Shown in pieces: positions 43,164 to 51,998 of a DNA stretch of 64,000 nucleotides (the stretch's first letter is position 1; every line of letters starts with the position of its first letter). This DNA comes from Streptomyces sp. NRRL F-5122 (GTDB taxonomy: Bacteria; Actinomycetota; Actinomycetes; Streptomycetales; Streptomycetaceae), in NCBI RefSeq assembly GCF_001507435.1, contig NZ_LMWH01000015.1:1-64000 (forward strand). Direction: 5' to 3'. The notes under the pieces were generated by a model that was not told where the DNA came from, did no database searches, and saw nothing but the letters and a program-made list of their open reading frames with translations. Made by a program: the position numbers and the translations under genes.

Positions 43164-44057
43164 TCACCCCCGAGCGGCATGCGCGATCAGCTCCTGCAAC
43201 CGCAGTCCGCGCCGGGCGTCCAGCTCCCCGGACACCCCGGTGCGCACGGCCGTGGCGAACTCGCGGCGCAGCACCGGCCACGCATCCTCGTAGTCGAGCC
43301 CGGTCGTGTCGTACACCAGCGGGGGCTCGGAGCCGAAGAGCTCGATGTGGGTACCGCCCTCCGGGACGTTCACCGATCCCGACAGGGAGCACTGACTGAC
43401 CGCCCCGCCCTCGTGCTCGCAGGTCAATTCGACCCAGCGGCGCGGATCCCCTGCGCTCCGCACCCGTTCGATGGGGCCGATCGCCGCGTCCAGCAGGTCG
43501 AGCAGATGAGGGCCGACGTCCAGCAGCGCGCCGTGCTCCAGGCGCCACGGGGTCGCGAAGTCCCCACCCAGGAAGGCACCGCTCAGTCCGCGGGACCGGG
43601 CGCCGGCCACCTCGAGTTTCCGTGCGGCGGCCAGGAAGCGGCGCGCGGCGGGGTGGTAGCGGTTGGACAGGACGAGCTGCGAGACGACGCCCGCCTCCTC
43701 GATGGCGTCGGCGAGCCGCCGCGCCGAGGACAGATCCCCTCCGAGGGGCTTCTCCAGCAGCAGGGCCTTGCCCGCCTTCACGGCCCGCAACGCCAGCTCC
43801 GCCTGGATCGCGGGAGGAACCGAGAAGGCCACCGCCTCACAGTTCTCGAGAAGTTCGTCGAAATCGGCGGCGACGTCCGCGCCGTAGGGGGCCGCGGTCT
43901 CCCGGGCCGCCTCCTCGCGGCGTGCCCACACCGACGTCAGCCGGGTCTCGGGCCCGGCCGCCAGCACACGCGCGTGCACCGCGCGCGCCCAGGGGCCCGC
44001 CCCGACCAGCCCGACCCTCACCGGTTCCCCGGTCCATGGCAGCGAGATGTCCGTCAT
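43164..44057 (-). CDS. Gfo/Idh/MocA family oxidoreductase
   Basis: A 297-residue cytoplasmic NAD(P)-dependent dehydrogenase. Rossmann start VRVGLVGAGPWARAVHARVLA, then the signature LLLEKPLGGD (EKP) and HGALLDVGPHLLDLLDAAIG (catalytic D-x-G-x-H). The family acts on sugars, inositols or related compounds; substrate open. ATG at 44057 has GGAG 7 bases upstream. Divergent from the M1 peptidase gene 165 bases away. Confidence 0.9.
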   Translation of the reverse strand: MTDISLPWTGEPVRVGLVGAGPWARAVHARVLAAGPETRLTSVWARREEAARETAAPYGADVAADFDELLENCEAVAFSVPPAIQAELALRAVKAGKALLLEKPLGGDLSSARRLADAIEEAGVVSQLVLSNRYHPAARRFLAAARKLEVAGARSRGLSGAFLGGDFATPWRLEHGALLDVGPHLLDLLDAAIGPIERVRSAGDPRRWVELTCEHEGGAVSQCSLSGSVNVPEGGTHIELFGSEPPLVYDTTGLDYEDAWPVLRREFATAVRTGVSGELDARRGLRLQELIAHAARG

Positions 44058-44221
44058 GGACGGAACTCCATCATGATTCGACGGCCTTGAACAGATGCGC
44101 CCCGAGCGTCCGGTGAACCTCGCGAGGCGCAAGGGAACTTGACCGAACCGAGGCGGTCCGCGGGCGCTCCGGCCTCCTAAGCTGACCCGGCAGTGATCAA
44201 CCCCCAGCCTCAGGAGCAGCC

Positions 44222-45646
44222 GTGACGCCATCCCGTCGGCACCCCGTCACACGCACCACCCTCCTGCCCGGACCCGCCGTCGCCACCGTGGTCCCCTTCG
44301 CCCTCGCCGCCCTGCTCGCCGGGGCGGGCCCGGCGGCCGCGGGCACCGTCGGGGCGGCGGGTGCGGGCGACCCGTACTTCCCGCTGGAGGGCAACGGCGG
44401 TTATGACGTGCGCCACTACGACCTGACCCTCGGCTACGACACCGGCAACGGCCGTCTCGACGCCACGGCGGTCCTGAGCGCGCGTGCCACACAACGTCTG
44501 AGCCGCTTCGACCTCGACTTCAAGGGCCTCAAGGTCACCGGCGTGACCGTCGACCACGTCAAGGCGTCCTTCCGTCGCGACGGTCAGGAACTCGTCGTCA
44601 CGCCACGGCACGCGCTCGCCCGGGGCCAGGCCTTCCGTGTCGCCGTCGCCTACCAGGGCAAGCCCGGTCCCGTCACCGACCCCGACGGCTCGCCCGACGG
44701 CTGGATCCCCACCGACGACGGCGCGTTCGTGGCGAACGAGCCGCAGGGTGCCATGACCTGGTTCCCGTCCGACAGCCACCCCACGGACAAGGCGTCGTAC
44801 GACATCACCATCACGGTCCCGCAAGGGCGGACGGCCGTCTCCAACGGTGTGCTCGTCGGCCGGAGGACGGTGCACGGGCGCACCACGTTCCACTGGCGCC
44901 AGTCCGAACCGATGGCGGCATACCTGGCCACGGCCACCGTGGGCACGTTCGAGGTGGAGAGCTACACCACCCGCGACGGCATCAAGGTCTACAACGCCGT
45001 CGATCCGCGTGAGGCGTCCGCGGCGGCCCCCGTGCTCAAGGAACTCCCGTCCGTCCTCGCCTGGGAGAGCAAGCTCTTCGGTCCGTACCCCTTCCGCGCG
45101 GCCGGTTCCATCGTGGACAGGGCACCGGACGTCGGCTACGCCCTCGAGACCCAGACCCGGCCCGTCTACGACCGCGCGCCCAGCCTGGGCACGCTCGTCC
45201 ACGAGAACGCCCACCAGTGGTTCGGGGACTCCGTGAGCCTCACCCGCTGGCAGGACATCTGGCTCAACGAGGGCTTCGCGACCTACGCGGAGTGGCTCTA
45301 CAGCGAGCAGCACGGCGGCAGGACGGCCCAGCAGACGTTCGACGCCCTGTACGCCCGCCCGGCGAGCGACGACGTGTGGTCCTTCCCTCCCGCCGACCCC
45401 GGCAGCGGGGCGCACATCTTCGACAGCCCCGTGTACGACCGCGGTGCCATGGCCCTGCACAAGCTCCGCACGGCCGTCGGCGACGCGACGTTCTTCCGGA
45501 TCCTGCGTACCTGGGCGGCGCAGAACCGGGGCGGCCATGGAACCACGGCCCAGTTCACCGGGCTCGCCGAGCGACTGTCGGGCAAGCACCTGGACGCCCT
45601 GTTCCACACCTGGCTCGACACGGCGGGCAAGCCGTCGACGCCGTGA
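44222..45646 (+). CDS. Secreted M1 family metallopeptidase
   Basis: A 474-residue exported zinc aminopeptidase-like enzyme. Signal peptide with cleavage near AAAG. Zinc motif HENAHQWFG, and the third ligand in DIWLNEGFATYAEW (H-E-x-x-H-x18-E). The substrate loop normally reading GxMEN is YALETQT here, as in the short actinobacterial M1 group. No C-terminal ERAP-like domain: the protein ends soon after the helical domain, with FHTWLDTAGKP. GTG with CAGGAGCA upstream. It should trim peptides outside the cell. No operon partner. Confidence 0.92.
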   Translation: MTPSRRHPVTRTTLLPGPAVATVVPFALAALLAGAGPAAAGTVGAAGAGDPYFPLEGNGGYDVRHYDLTLGYDTGNGRLDATAVLSARATQRLSRFDLDFKGLKVTGVTVDHVKASFRRDGQELVVTPRHALARGQAFRVAVAYQGKPGPVTDPDGSPDGWIPTDDGAFVANEPQGAMTWFPSDSHPTDKASYDITITVPQGRTAVSNGVLVGRRTVHGRTTFHWRQSEPMAAYLATATVGTFEVESYTTRDGIKVYNAVDPREASAAAPVLKELPSVLAWESKLFGPYPFRAAGSIVDRAPDVGYALETQTRPVYDRAPSLGTLVHENAHQWFGDSVSLTRWQDIWLNEGFATYAEWLYSEQHGGRTAQQTFDALYARPASDDVWSFPPADPGSGAHIFDSPVYDRGAMALHKLRTAVGDATFFRILRTWAAQNRGGHGTTAQFTGLAERLSGKHLDALFHTWLDTAGKPSTP

Positions 45647-45921
45647 ACCGGTGCCGCACCAGAGGCACCGTTCGCCCTGCGGCACGGGGACGGTGAGTCA
45701 GGCGCCGGCCGGCCTGTCCGCCATGGGCTGCGGCGCATGAGCCGGCGCGTCACCGGTGCGCCGGACGAAGTCGATGGCCTCGGCATTCCCGTCGAGGTCA
45801 TCGACGCGGCGGCGCCGTACGGGGACGTCCGGGCGGACTCGTGCTGACTTCGGCGCCCCGGTACGACGGTGGTCCGTCCGCAAGCCCTCGACGCCGATAC
45901 CCCCGAAGGCCCGTGTGAGCC

Positions 45922-47655
45922 CTAGGGCCGCCGGAAGATCGTGATCGAGTGCCCGACGTCGTCGATCGCCCTGCTGCCGCGGATCAGCTGTTCGAGGCGG
46001 CCGTCGGCCTTTGCGATCGACGTGTCGGACACGACGAGCAGCCCGTGCACCCGGTCCGGAGACACCTTGAGCGGGTTGTGCCCGTGGATGCCGTACCAGG
46101 AGGGCACACCGCTGCCCTTGTAGACGAGCCAGACGTCACGGGTGCCCGGGTAGCGCTCGCGCAGCCGGTCGGCCAGCCGGCCGAGATCCTGTCCCCAGTC
46201 GACGTTCGAGTCGTGCAGCCGCAGGTGCGTCTTCGCGGGACCGCCGAACGCCTCGTTCGAGTACGGCAGGTAGTACGGATACGTGCGCAGCGAACTGAGT
46301 GCGACGAACACGACCAGGACGGCCGTCACGGCGTACGCCCACCGCCGCCGCAGCGCCGGCAGACAGGCGGCCGCAACGGCGAGGAACACCGGTACGAAGA
46401 GCGCGTAACGCACCCCGAGGTCGCGTGAACCCTGCATGGCCGCGGCCAGCAGCAGCGCGGGGGGAATCAGCACGAAGGGGGCGGCGGCACGCAGCCGTGG
46501 CACCGCCGCCATGGCCGCGGCGCCGGCGAGCCACAGCACCAGCATGCCGAGCGGCGTCTTCACCAGCAGGGCGGCCGGCAGGTAGTACCAGAGGGAGCCC
46601 GTGTAGAGCCGGCCGAACAGATACCCGCGCCAGGTGTCGCTCTCGAAGCCGAACTGGATGCGCATCCCGTCGCGGTAGGGGGCGGGCAAGGGCAGTCGGT
46701 CGATCAGCAGGGCGCGCAGACCGTGCACCGTCGGCACGTCCGAAGGGGGCGTCCAGCGCAATCGTGGGTCGACGACCAGATACGTGGCCCATACGACGCC
46801 CACCAGAACCACCGCCACACCGAGCGCGGCCGCAAGCGCGCGGACCGTGCGCCGCGCCCTCGGGACTGCGCCCCCCATCGCATGCCAGTACGACCACCCG
46901 GCCAGAGCCAGCAGTACGGGCACCGCGGGCAGCGTGCTCATCTTCGTGGCGCCCGCCGCGCCCGACGCCACCCCGGCGAGCGCCAGACTGGGCAGCGGTC
47001 TGTACCGGGCCCGCCACACCATCCATGCTGCCGTCACCACGAAGCCTGCCGCGGGCACGTCGAGCGTGGCCAGCGAACCGTTGGTGATGAGGTCGGGTGA
47101 GAACGTGTAGAGCGCGAGTGCCGCCAGACCGCCCATGGAACCGACGAGATCACGGGCGAAGCCGAAGACGGCCAGCCCGAAGAGCAGGGTCACCACCATC
47201 ACGGGCAGCCGCGCCCAGAACATCACCTGCCACGGGTCGTTGCCCGACTCGTACAGCAGCCGACGGCCCAACTGCCCTTGATCGCCACGGAACCCCGGCT
47301 CGAGACGCGGGTGCGCGAAGACCGTGCCGCCGGCGATGATGAGCTTGCCGAGCGGTGGATGTTCGGGGTTGAACCGCAGGCTGTGCTCCCGTACGTACAC
47401 GACCGCCGTGCCCACGTACACGGGCTCGTCGATCGTCGGGGTCTGCTGCACGGCGGTGCTGACCATGGCGAACGCCATCTGCGCCAGCAGTGCGAAGACC
47501 GCGAGCACGAGCAGCGGCCGCCGGTGGCGCCGCAGCCGCGTCCAGCGGCCCGGGGCGCTCCGCTCCGGGGACGACGGACCGGGGCGGGGCGTCCCGGACG
47601 GCGCCGGAGGCTCACTGCGCTCGCGCGCACGGAGCGACTGCTGCTCGTACGTCAT
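45922..47655 (-). CDS. ArnT/PMT-like membrane glycosyltransferase (GT39/83 type)
   Basis: A 577-residue polytopic membrane protein with about 11 helices. The first extracytoplasmic loop carries TPTIDEPVYVGTAVVYVREHSLRFNPEHPPLGKL, with the Asp-Glu pair and the PEHPPL motif of the PMT/ArnT fold. The C-terminal loop has TYPYYLPYSNEAFGG and SNVDWGQDLGRL. It should transfer a sugar from a polyprenyl phosphate to a protein or cell-wall polymer on the outer face of the membrane. ATG at 47655 with GGAGGGC upstream. The N-terminal 60 residues are Arg/Pro-rich. Stands alone. Confidence 0.9.
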   Translation of the reverse strand: MTYEQQSLRARERSEPPAPSGTPRPGPSSPERSAPGRWTRLRRHRRPLLVLAVFALLAQMAFAMVSTAVQQTPTIDEPVYVGTAVVYVREHSLRFNPEHPPLGKLIIAGGTVFAHPRLEPGFRGDQGQLGRRLLYESGNDPWQVMFWARLPVMVVTLLFGLAVFGFARDLVGSMGGLAALALYTFSPDLITNGSLATLDVPAAGFVVTAAWMVWRARYRPLPSLALAGVASGAAGATKMSTLPAVPVLLALAGWSYWHAMGGAVPRARRTVRALAAALGVAVVLVGVVWATYLVVDPRLRWTPPSDVPTVHGLRALLIDRLPLPAPYRDGMRIQFGFESDTWRGYLFGRLYTGSLWYYLPAALLVKTPLGMLVLWLAGAAAMAAVPRLRAAAPFVLIPPALLLAAAMQGSRDLGVRYALFVPVFLAVAAACLPALRRRWAYAVTAVLVVFVALSSLRTYPYYLPYSNEAFGGPAKTHLRLHDSNVDWGQDLGRLADRLRERYPGTRDVWLVYKGSGVPSWYGIHGHNPLKVSPDRVHGLLVVSDTSIAKADGRLEQLIRGSRAIDDVGHSITIFRRP

Positions 47656-47807
47656 CGTCCGCGCCCTCCGGTGTACGTGCGGACCGGGCCGCCCGCGCAC
47701 CCGGCGCCCATGAATGCTGCCATGTCCTGTGCTACGTCGGCACGGTGGGAGCTTGCTCAATCACGGGTGTGCCGGATCTGCGAAGGATCGGGCGGCCCGG
47801 TCGGCCG

Positions 47808-48026
47808 TCATTGCTCGCAGGGCTGCTCCACGGGCCGCGCGGGCCGGCTGCGTGAGACGACGCGTACACCTCGGGCGTCCAGCAGGCGGACCTGCAGCGA
47901 ACCGCAGGCACAACGGGTCCACAGCGTCCGGCCGTCGGCAGTGCCGTGCCGGGAGAGCATCTGGAACGGCGCCGCATGGTCGGGCCATCCGCAGTACGGG
48001 CAGGCCGGGGCGGGGGTGCGAGTCAT
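47808..48026 (-). CDS. Small zinc-ribbon-like protein
   Basis: A 72-residue protein with ACPYCGWPDHA near the N-terminus and RCACGSLQVRLLD in the middle, giving four Cys that could bind one zinc. The tail is Arg/Pro-rich (VVSRSRPARPVEQPC). GGGAG is well placed before the ATG at 48026. Such short ribbons are frequent in Streptomyces and unassigned; a nucleic-acid or protein-binding role is a guess. Divergent from the LysR gene 114 bases away. Confidence 0.72.
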   Translation of the reverse strand: MTRTPAPACPYCGWPDHAAPFQMLSRHGTADGRTLWTRCACGSLQVRLLDARGVRVVSRSRPARPVEQPCEQ

Positions 48027-48140
48027 CACGGACTCCCTTCTGGCGCTTGGGCGCAACCATGTCGATGCCACCAGGGTGGGCGCACACCGCCGTTCACGTC
48101 CACGTTGACTTGCTGGACACGACCGTGAAGCGTGGACTTC

Positions 48141-49073
48141 ATGATTGACCTACGCCGACTGCATGTCCTGCGGGCCGTCGCGCACTACGGCACCGTCACC
48201 GCCGCGGCGCGTGCCCTGCACTTCACGACGTCCGCCGCATCCCAGCAGATCCGGCAGCTCTCCCGCGAGCTCGGTGTCGAGTTGCTGGAACCGCAGGGTC
48301 GGGGCGTACGGCTCACACCCGCCGCCCGTGGACTGCTGGCACACGCCGACGCCATACGGACGCGATGGGAGCAGGCCGAACACGACCTGCGCGCCGACGA
48401 CGGGGAACTGGCCGGAGTGCTGCGGGTGAGCGGATTCCCGGTGGCCGTCTCGGAGCTCCTCGCCCCGATGGCGGCCCGCACGCGCGCCCACCATCCCCGC
48501 CTGTCCGTGCAGATCCGGGAAGCGGGGCTCCCGGAGGCCTTCGATCTGCTCTTCGAGGGTGAGACGGACCTCGCCGTCGTGGAGGTGACACCGCACAATC
48601 CGCCGCGCGGTGACGTCCGCTTCGAGCAGGAGCCGCTGATGGACGACCCGTTCGACCTCGTCGTGCCGGACGGTCACGAGCTGGCGGGCCGCGAGTGCGT
48701 CGATCTCGCGGAGGCGGCTCTGGAGCCCTGGATCGCCCCGGTTGCGGACAGCCCGTGCCGGCCGCATGTGGTCTCCGCGTGCGCTGCGGCCGGATTCACG
48801 CCGGACATCGTCCATCAGGCGCTCGACTGGAACGTGGCCGCCCATCTCGTCGCCCATGGACTCGGGGTCGCCCTGATACCGCGCCTGGCCCGGCTGCCGC
48901 CGCACCTCGAGCTCACCCGCGTCCGCTGTGCCGGTGACCCGCACCGCAAGTTCCTCACCTGCGTACGGGCCGGAGGAACGGTCCGACCGGCCGTCGCCGC
49001 GGCTCTCGCCCAGGTGCGTGAACTCGCGGTCGCGTCGGTCGGCGGGTCCATGGCTTCGCCCGGCTCGCAGTAG
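48141..49073 (+). CDS. LysR family transcriptional regulator
   Basis: A 310-residue cytoplasmic regulator. The N-terminal HTH is LHVLRAVAHYGTVTAAARALHFTTSAASQQIRQL (about 5-38), continuing VELLEPQGRGVRLTPAA. The effector domain (about 90-300) begins LRVSGFPVAVSELLAPM and ends with LGVALIPRLA. LysR proteins usually control a divergent gene; here the small zinc-ribbon gene. ATG 48141 chosen at the conserved DLRRL start; GTG at 48132 would add three residues. Confidence 0.92.
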   Translation: MIDLRRLHVLRAVAHYGTVTAAARALHFTTSAASQQIRQLSRELGVELLEPQGRGVRLTPAARGLLAHADAIRTRWEQAEHDLRADDGELAGVLRVSGFPVAVSELLAPMAARTRAHHPRLSVQIREAGLPEAFDLLFEGETDLAVVEVTPHNPPRGDVRFEQEPLMDDPFDLVVPDGHELAGRECVDLAEAALEPWIAPVADSPCRPHVVSACAAAGFTPDIVHQALDWNVAAHLVAHGLGVALIPRLARLPPHLELTRVRCAGDPHRKFLTCVRAGGTVRPAVAAALAQVRELAVASVGGSMASPGSQ

Positions 49074-49199
49074 TGAGGGGAGACGCGCGGCCGTCGCACA
49101 GGGAGGAGGCGATTCCGGAACCGTGGACTCAGGGCCGCACGGGGACGCGCGCCGGGGCCACGGACGGGCACAGCGGGGCCGCGGCGCCGTACCGGGCTG

Positions 49200-49700
49200 T
49201 CAGGGGCGGGCGTACTCCTGTCTGACGACCGCAGCGAGTTGGGCGAGGGCATCCTGGGCAGCGGTGCGATCGGCGGCGTCGAGCACGGCGAGGGCGTCCG
49301 CGGCGGCCTCCCGGACCCGCTGTGTCACCTCGTCCAGCGCCGCCATCCGATAGGCGACCGTGCGCCGCGCGGCACGCTCCTCGGGTGTGACCCCCGTGGG
49401 CCCGCTGCGCGGGAAGACGGCGGCCTCGTACGCGGCGATGTGCAGGAGCACCCCATGGGCGATCCCGTCGGCATAGCCGCGGATCCCGGCCTCACGCCGG
49501 GCCGCCTCGAAGTGCGTCCACGCACGTCGACGCAGGAAAAGGGCGCCGAGCGCGCCCGCCGCGCCCGCACCGGCCGCGGTGAGGAGAGCCAAGCCCACAC
49601 CGCCGAAGAGCGCGCCGATCAGCGCCCCGCTCGCGGTGGTCAGGCACACTAGTCCGCTGACGAGCAGCAACAGAGCACGGGCGGGCGTGATCGTGGTCAT
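49200..49700 (-). CDS. Small membrane protein of unknown function
   Basis: A 166-residue protein with two N-terminal hydrophobic helices (about 8-30 and 34-56, Ala/Gly/Leu-rich) and a charged helical cytoplasmic region (AWTHFEAARREAGIRGYADGIAHGVLLHIAAYEAAVFP ending EYARP in sense only). No family recognised. Long Ala-rich helices suggest a coiled structure. ATG at 49700 without a strong ribosome site. Convergent with the LysR gene and divergent from the next. Confidence 0.75.
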   Translation of the reverse strand: MTTITPARALLLLVSGLVCLTTASGALIGALFGGVGLALLTAAGAGAAGALGALFLRRRAWTHFEAARREAGIRGYADGIAHGVLLHIAAYEAAVFPRSGPTGVTPEERAARRTVAYRMAALDEVTQRVREAAADALAVLDAADRTAAQDALAQLAAVVRQEYARP

Positions 49701-49831
49701 GGACGTGCAGTGTGCCAGCCGTCACTGTGGCGCGTGGCCCGGGCACCGGCTCCGGACGTGTGATGGACGTGATGTGTGACACGTGCGGGATCGTGGTGCT
49801 GCGGCCAGACGGCGGATCCATGCTGCGCACG

Positions 49832-49916
49832 GCTTGATCGGTGATCAAGCGCGGCATATCCGCTGGCCACGTGGTGTTCCGTGCATTTGACACTTTGTTG
49901 CGTGCGCGGATAGGAA
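49832..49916 (+). promoter_or_regulatory. Palindrome plus TTGACA-type promoter of the next gene
   Basis: GCTTGATC-GGT-GATCAAGC (49832-49850) has perfect 8-base arms. Downstream lie TTGACA (49887-49892) and TAGGAA (49911-49916), 18 bases apart, a good match to a housekeeping promoter. The palindrome sits about 37 bases before the -35 box, suited to an activator or a repressor. A similar GATCAA motif occurs at 20886 and 60229. Confidence 0.6.
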
Positions 49917-49944
49917 GCTAGGCGCGGAAGTGGAGAGGTGGACT

Positions 49945-50475
49945 GTGCGCGAGCCCAATGTGATCGGCGACTGGCAGGAATGCGCAGACGAGCATGCCGG
50001 TCTGCGTGTCCGCGTCTCCGGTCTGGAGAGGGCCGAGCCCCCGCGCGGGCGTGACGAGGCCGCCGAAGGCCTGACCTATTTCCGCTTTCGGGTGACCGTG
50101 GAGAACCGCATGGGGGAACCTGCCGGGATCCACCTCGAGGACGGCCAACTCGACATCCGGATCGGCCCCGACGGCGAGAGCGCGTTCCTCGACTGGCGCA
50201 ACTCGCAATTCATCGAGGGCTTCGATCTGTATCCGCTGCGCCGGGCGACCGCCGTCCTGTACGCAGCCGCCCCGGAACCGCTATTGAATCTCGTCGACAT
50301 CCAGGTGCAGTTGAAGGCGGACGACGACTGGGCCGACCGGTATCTGTGGTCCGGAGACATGACCGCGCCGGACGGCGAGCCCGGTGTCCCCGCACGGAAC
50401 GACAGCGTGTCGGAGAGCCTGGCCGGCCAGATCACCGCGTTCCTGCGTGAGCAGGCCGAACGGGGCCAGGGCTGA
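49945..50475 (+). CDS. Unrecognised cytoplasmic protein, beta-rich
   Basis: A 176-residue protein with no signal peptide or membrane helix. Alternating beta-like segments (HAGLRVRVSGLERAEPP, LTYFRFRVTVENRMGEPAGIHLEDGQLDIRIG) suggest an immunoglobulin-like or DUF4352-type sandwich. The end is helical (SESLAGQITAFLREQAE). I do not recognise a function. GTG at 49945 has GGAGAGG 6 bases upstream; the GTG at 49930 has none. A clear promoter lies upstream. Confidence 0.75.
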   Translation: MREPNVIGDWQECADEHAGLRVRVSGLERAEPPRGRDEAAEGLTYFRFRVTVENRMGEPAGIHLEDGQLDIRIGPDGESAFLDWRNSQFIEGFDLYPLRRATAVLYAAAPEPLLNLVDIQVQLKADDDWADRYLWSGDMTAPDGEPGVPARNDSVSESLAGQITAFLREQAERGQG

Positions 50476-50494
50476 GTCGTCCGCCGGTGCGCGG

Positions 50495-50593
50495 CTAGTC
50501 GCCACGATGCCGCCAGTACCACACCGCGCCTGCGGCGAGGGCGAACAGGAGGATCAGCGGCACGATCAGGCCGGGGATGCGGGCTGGGCTCAT
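50495..50593 (-). CDS. Very small single-helix membrane protein
   Basis: A 32-residue reading frame: a short start (MSPARIPG), one hydrophobic helix of about 17 residues (LIVPLILLFALAAGAV) and a positive tail (WYWRHRGD). The positive-inside layout and the codon bias (nearly every codon ends in G or C) support a real membrane microprotein. Ribosome site weak (GAGCG 5 bases before). It is convergent with the preceding gene, 19 bases apart. Function unknown. Confidence 0.55.
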   Translation of the reverse strand: MSPARIPGLIVPLILLFALAAGAVWYWRHRGD

Positions 50594-50743
50594 GAAGTCG
50601 CTCGAAAGGTGGGGCGGCTGTACGGATGTGCGAAGGGTGCCATGGCGTGATGGTGCCCTGCTCGATGGCTCGAAGTCATCCGTTCGACGTCTGGATCTGT
50701 GTACGAGTGTGTTCCCGGCGTCCGGTGTCGCCGTGGATGTCCT

Positions 50744-51004
50744 TCACTCGCGGTAGACGGTGAGCACGGCACCGTTGATCTCGATCCGCTGCGGGGTGGG
50801 ACCCTCACCGCGCCGGAGCATGGCGAGGCACTGGTCGAAGAGTGCGAGTTCATCCTCGCTGAGCACTGCGGCCGCGAGGTCGAGCAGTTCTCCGATGGAG
50901 GCGTCGGTCAGATCGGCCGGAAGCTCACCGGAGAGCAGGACCACGGACTCTCCCGTCGGTCCCTTGACGATGGCGGTGGTGGGGCCGCCGTGTACGAAGA
51001 GCAA
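50744..51004 (-). CDS. 86-residue unknown protein in the peptide locus
   Basis: An 86-residue acidic protein: FVHGGPTTAIVKGPTGE, then SVVLLSGELPADLTDASIG, a helical ELLDLAAAVLSEDELALFDQCLAML, and the end RIEINGAVLTVYRE. No family recognised. The TTG at 51004 has GGGGGA about 5 bases upstream, and no ATG or GTG is available in that region. It lies 151 bases after the XRE-like gene on the same strand, so it may be the second gene of that operon and part of the peptide system's control or immunity. This is inference. Confidence 0.68.
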   Translation of the reverse strand: MLFVHGGPTTAIVKGPTGESVVLLSGELPADLTDASIGELLDLAAAVLSEDELALFDQCLAMLRRGEGPTPQRIEINGAVLTVYRE

Positions 51005-51155
51005 GGTGTCCCCCAGAGGACCTGGGGTGTGCGGCTCACGCGCCCAGGCAGGAGGAGAGACTAGCGCCGGATCATGCGTGTTTGGGCGGAAGTGACTTCT
51101 TCTAGTGCAAGTGGCCCGTGGGGCGGGGGTGCGCCCTTCGTACCGCCGCCGGGGG

Positions 51156-51548
51156 TCAGGAGTCGCCCGAAGGGCGGTTGAGCAGAGACTCGACCAGCGC
51201 CGCGACATGGCGACGGTCATCGGACGACAGTCGCTGGACGCTCGCGATGAGGACGTCCACCTCGGGGTCGCCCGGAGCCGCGGGCGTGGGCGCCGACTCG
51301 GCCGCGGGGGCGTAGAGATGAATGCCGCAGGCCTCCGCCGCGGCCTGGCGGATGGTCTGCAGTGGGAGTCCCAGACCCTGCGCGAGCCCTTCGAGCGTGG
51401 CCGGCTGAGGCATACGGGCCATGTGATCGGCGGTCGCCAGATGGTGGACCGTGGAGCGCGGGATGCCTCCGCGGCGGGCGACGTCGCCGTATGACCAGCG
51501 CTCGCTGTCCAGCCGGTCACGGATGATCTGCTGCAGTGCGTTGGCCAC
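51156..51548 (-). CDS. XRE-like helix-turn-helix regulator divergent from the peptide genes
   Basis: A 130-residue cytoplasmic protein. The N-terminal half is a Cro/C1-like HTH: ERWSYGDVARRGGIPRSTVHHLATA (about 16-40), followed by PQPATLEGLAQGLGLPLQTIRQAAAEACG. A Pro/Ala linker leads to a helical C-terminus (VDVLIASVQRLSSDDRRHVAALVESLL). GTG start at 51548. Its 5' end faces the peptide genes, and twin inverted repeats lie between them, so I infer it controls the cassette. Confidence 0.85.
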   Translation of the reverse strand: MANALQQIIRDRLDSERWSYGDVARRGGIPRSTVHHLATADHMARMPQPATLEGLAQGLGLPLQTIRQAAAEACGIHLYAPAAESAPTPAAPGDPEVDVLIASVQRLSSDDRRHVAALVESLLNRPSGDS

Positions 51549-51675
51549 CGATGGTCACTTCCTGCTCGCCGCCGGGCGGAACTTTTCCGCGTCGGATCAT
51601 TCTAGGGGCGAGTTGGGTGAGTTACGGAAGGTGTTCTCCTGAACCGCTTGCGTCACCCGCTTTCCAGCCCCTAGT

Positions 51676-51714
51676 GTCCAATCTCGTTGGACAGCCCGTC
51701 CGACGGAGTTGGAC
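51676..51714. promoter_or_regulatory. Twin 17-base inverted repeats in the peptide-locus promoter
   Basis: GTCCAA-TCTCG-TTGGAC (51676-51692) is a perfect inverted repeat. GTCCGA-CGGAG-TTGGAC (51698-51714) is the same element with one mismatch. The centres are 22 bases apart, close to two helical turns. They are 66 bases before the first peptide start and 128 bases before the regulator start. Likely binding sites for the XRE-like protein. Confidence 0.7.
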
Positions 51715-51779
51715 GCGATCCGGGGGGACCTGATCGTGTCCGACGTGAACACATCTCGAACCCTGAGGGGGAATCGATC

Positions 51780-51995
51780 ATGATGGATCCTCGTGAGCTC
51801 GACGCCGAGTCCGCGGAGCTGCTGCCGGGCCGTGAGGCCCTCGGTCGCCTGAAGTTCAGCTTCGGCAAGACCGTGAACGTCAGCAAGCACGTCGCCAATG
51901 TCTCCGCCCACAACGAGTCGGCCGCCCTGAACGACCACTCCGCGTGGTCGGTGGCGGACTCGGGCGCCGCCCAGGCCATCAACATCCACCAGTGA
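51780..51995 (+). CDS. Putative RiPP-like precursor peptide A
   Basis: A 71-residue peptide without signal sequence or Cys. Residues 6-54 (ELDAESAELLPGREALGRLK ... ALNDHS) are identical to those of peptide B. The last 17 residues (AWSVADSGAAQAINIHQ) vary. The sequence is Asn/Ser/Ala/Val-rich with repeats such as VNVSKH and ANVSAH. GAGGGGGAA lies 5 bases before the first of two tandem ATGs. The conserved first part, which includes an acidic helix and LLPGREALG, looks like a leader for an RRE-type binding domain, which the downstream protease carries. Product identity and modification are unknown. Confidence 0.8.
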   Translation: MMDPRELDAESAELLPGREALGRLKFSFGKTVNVSKHVANVSAHNESAALNDHSAWSVADSGAAQAINIHQ

Positions 51996-51998
51996 TCC

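Noticed and set aside
45136..45160. Altered GxMEN loop (YALETQT) in the M1 peptidase as an inactivating change
   Set aside because: This form is common in the short actinobacterial M1 group and the zinc ligands are intact.
45647..45921. Possible small gene between the M1 peptidase and the membrane glycosyltransferase
   Set aside because: Open frames exist on both strands but none has a ribosome site, domain or consistent bias.
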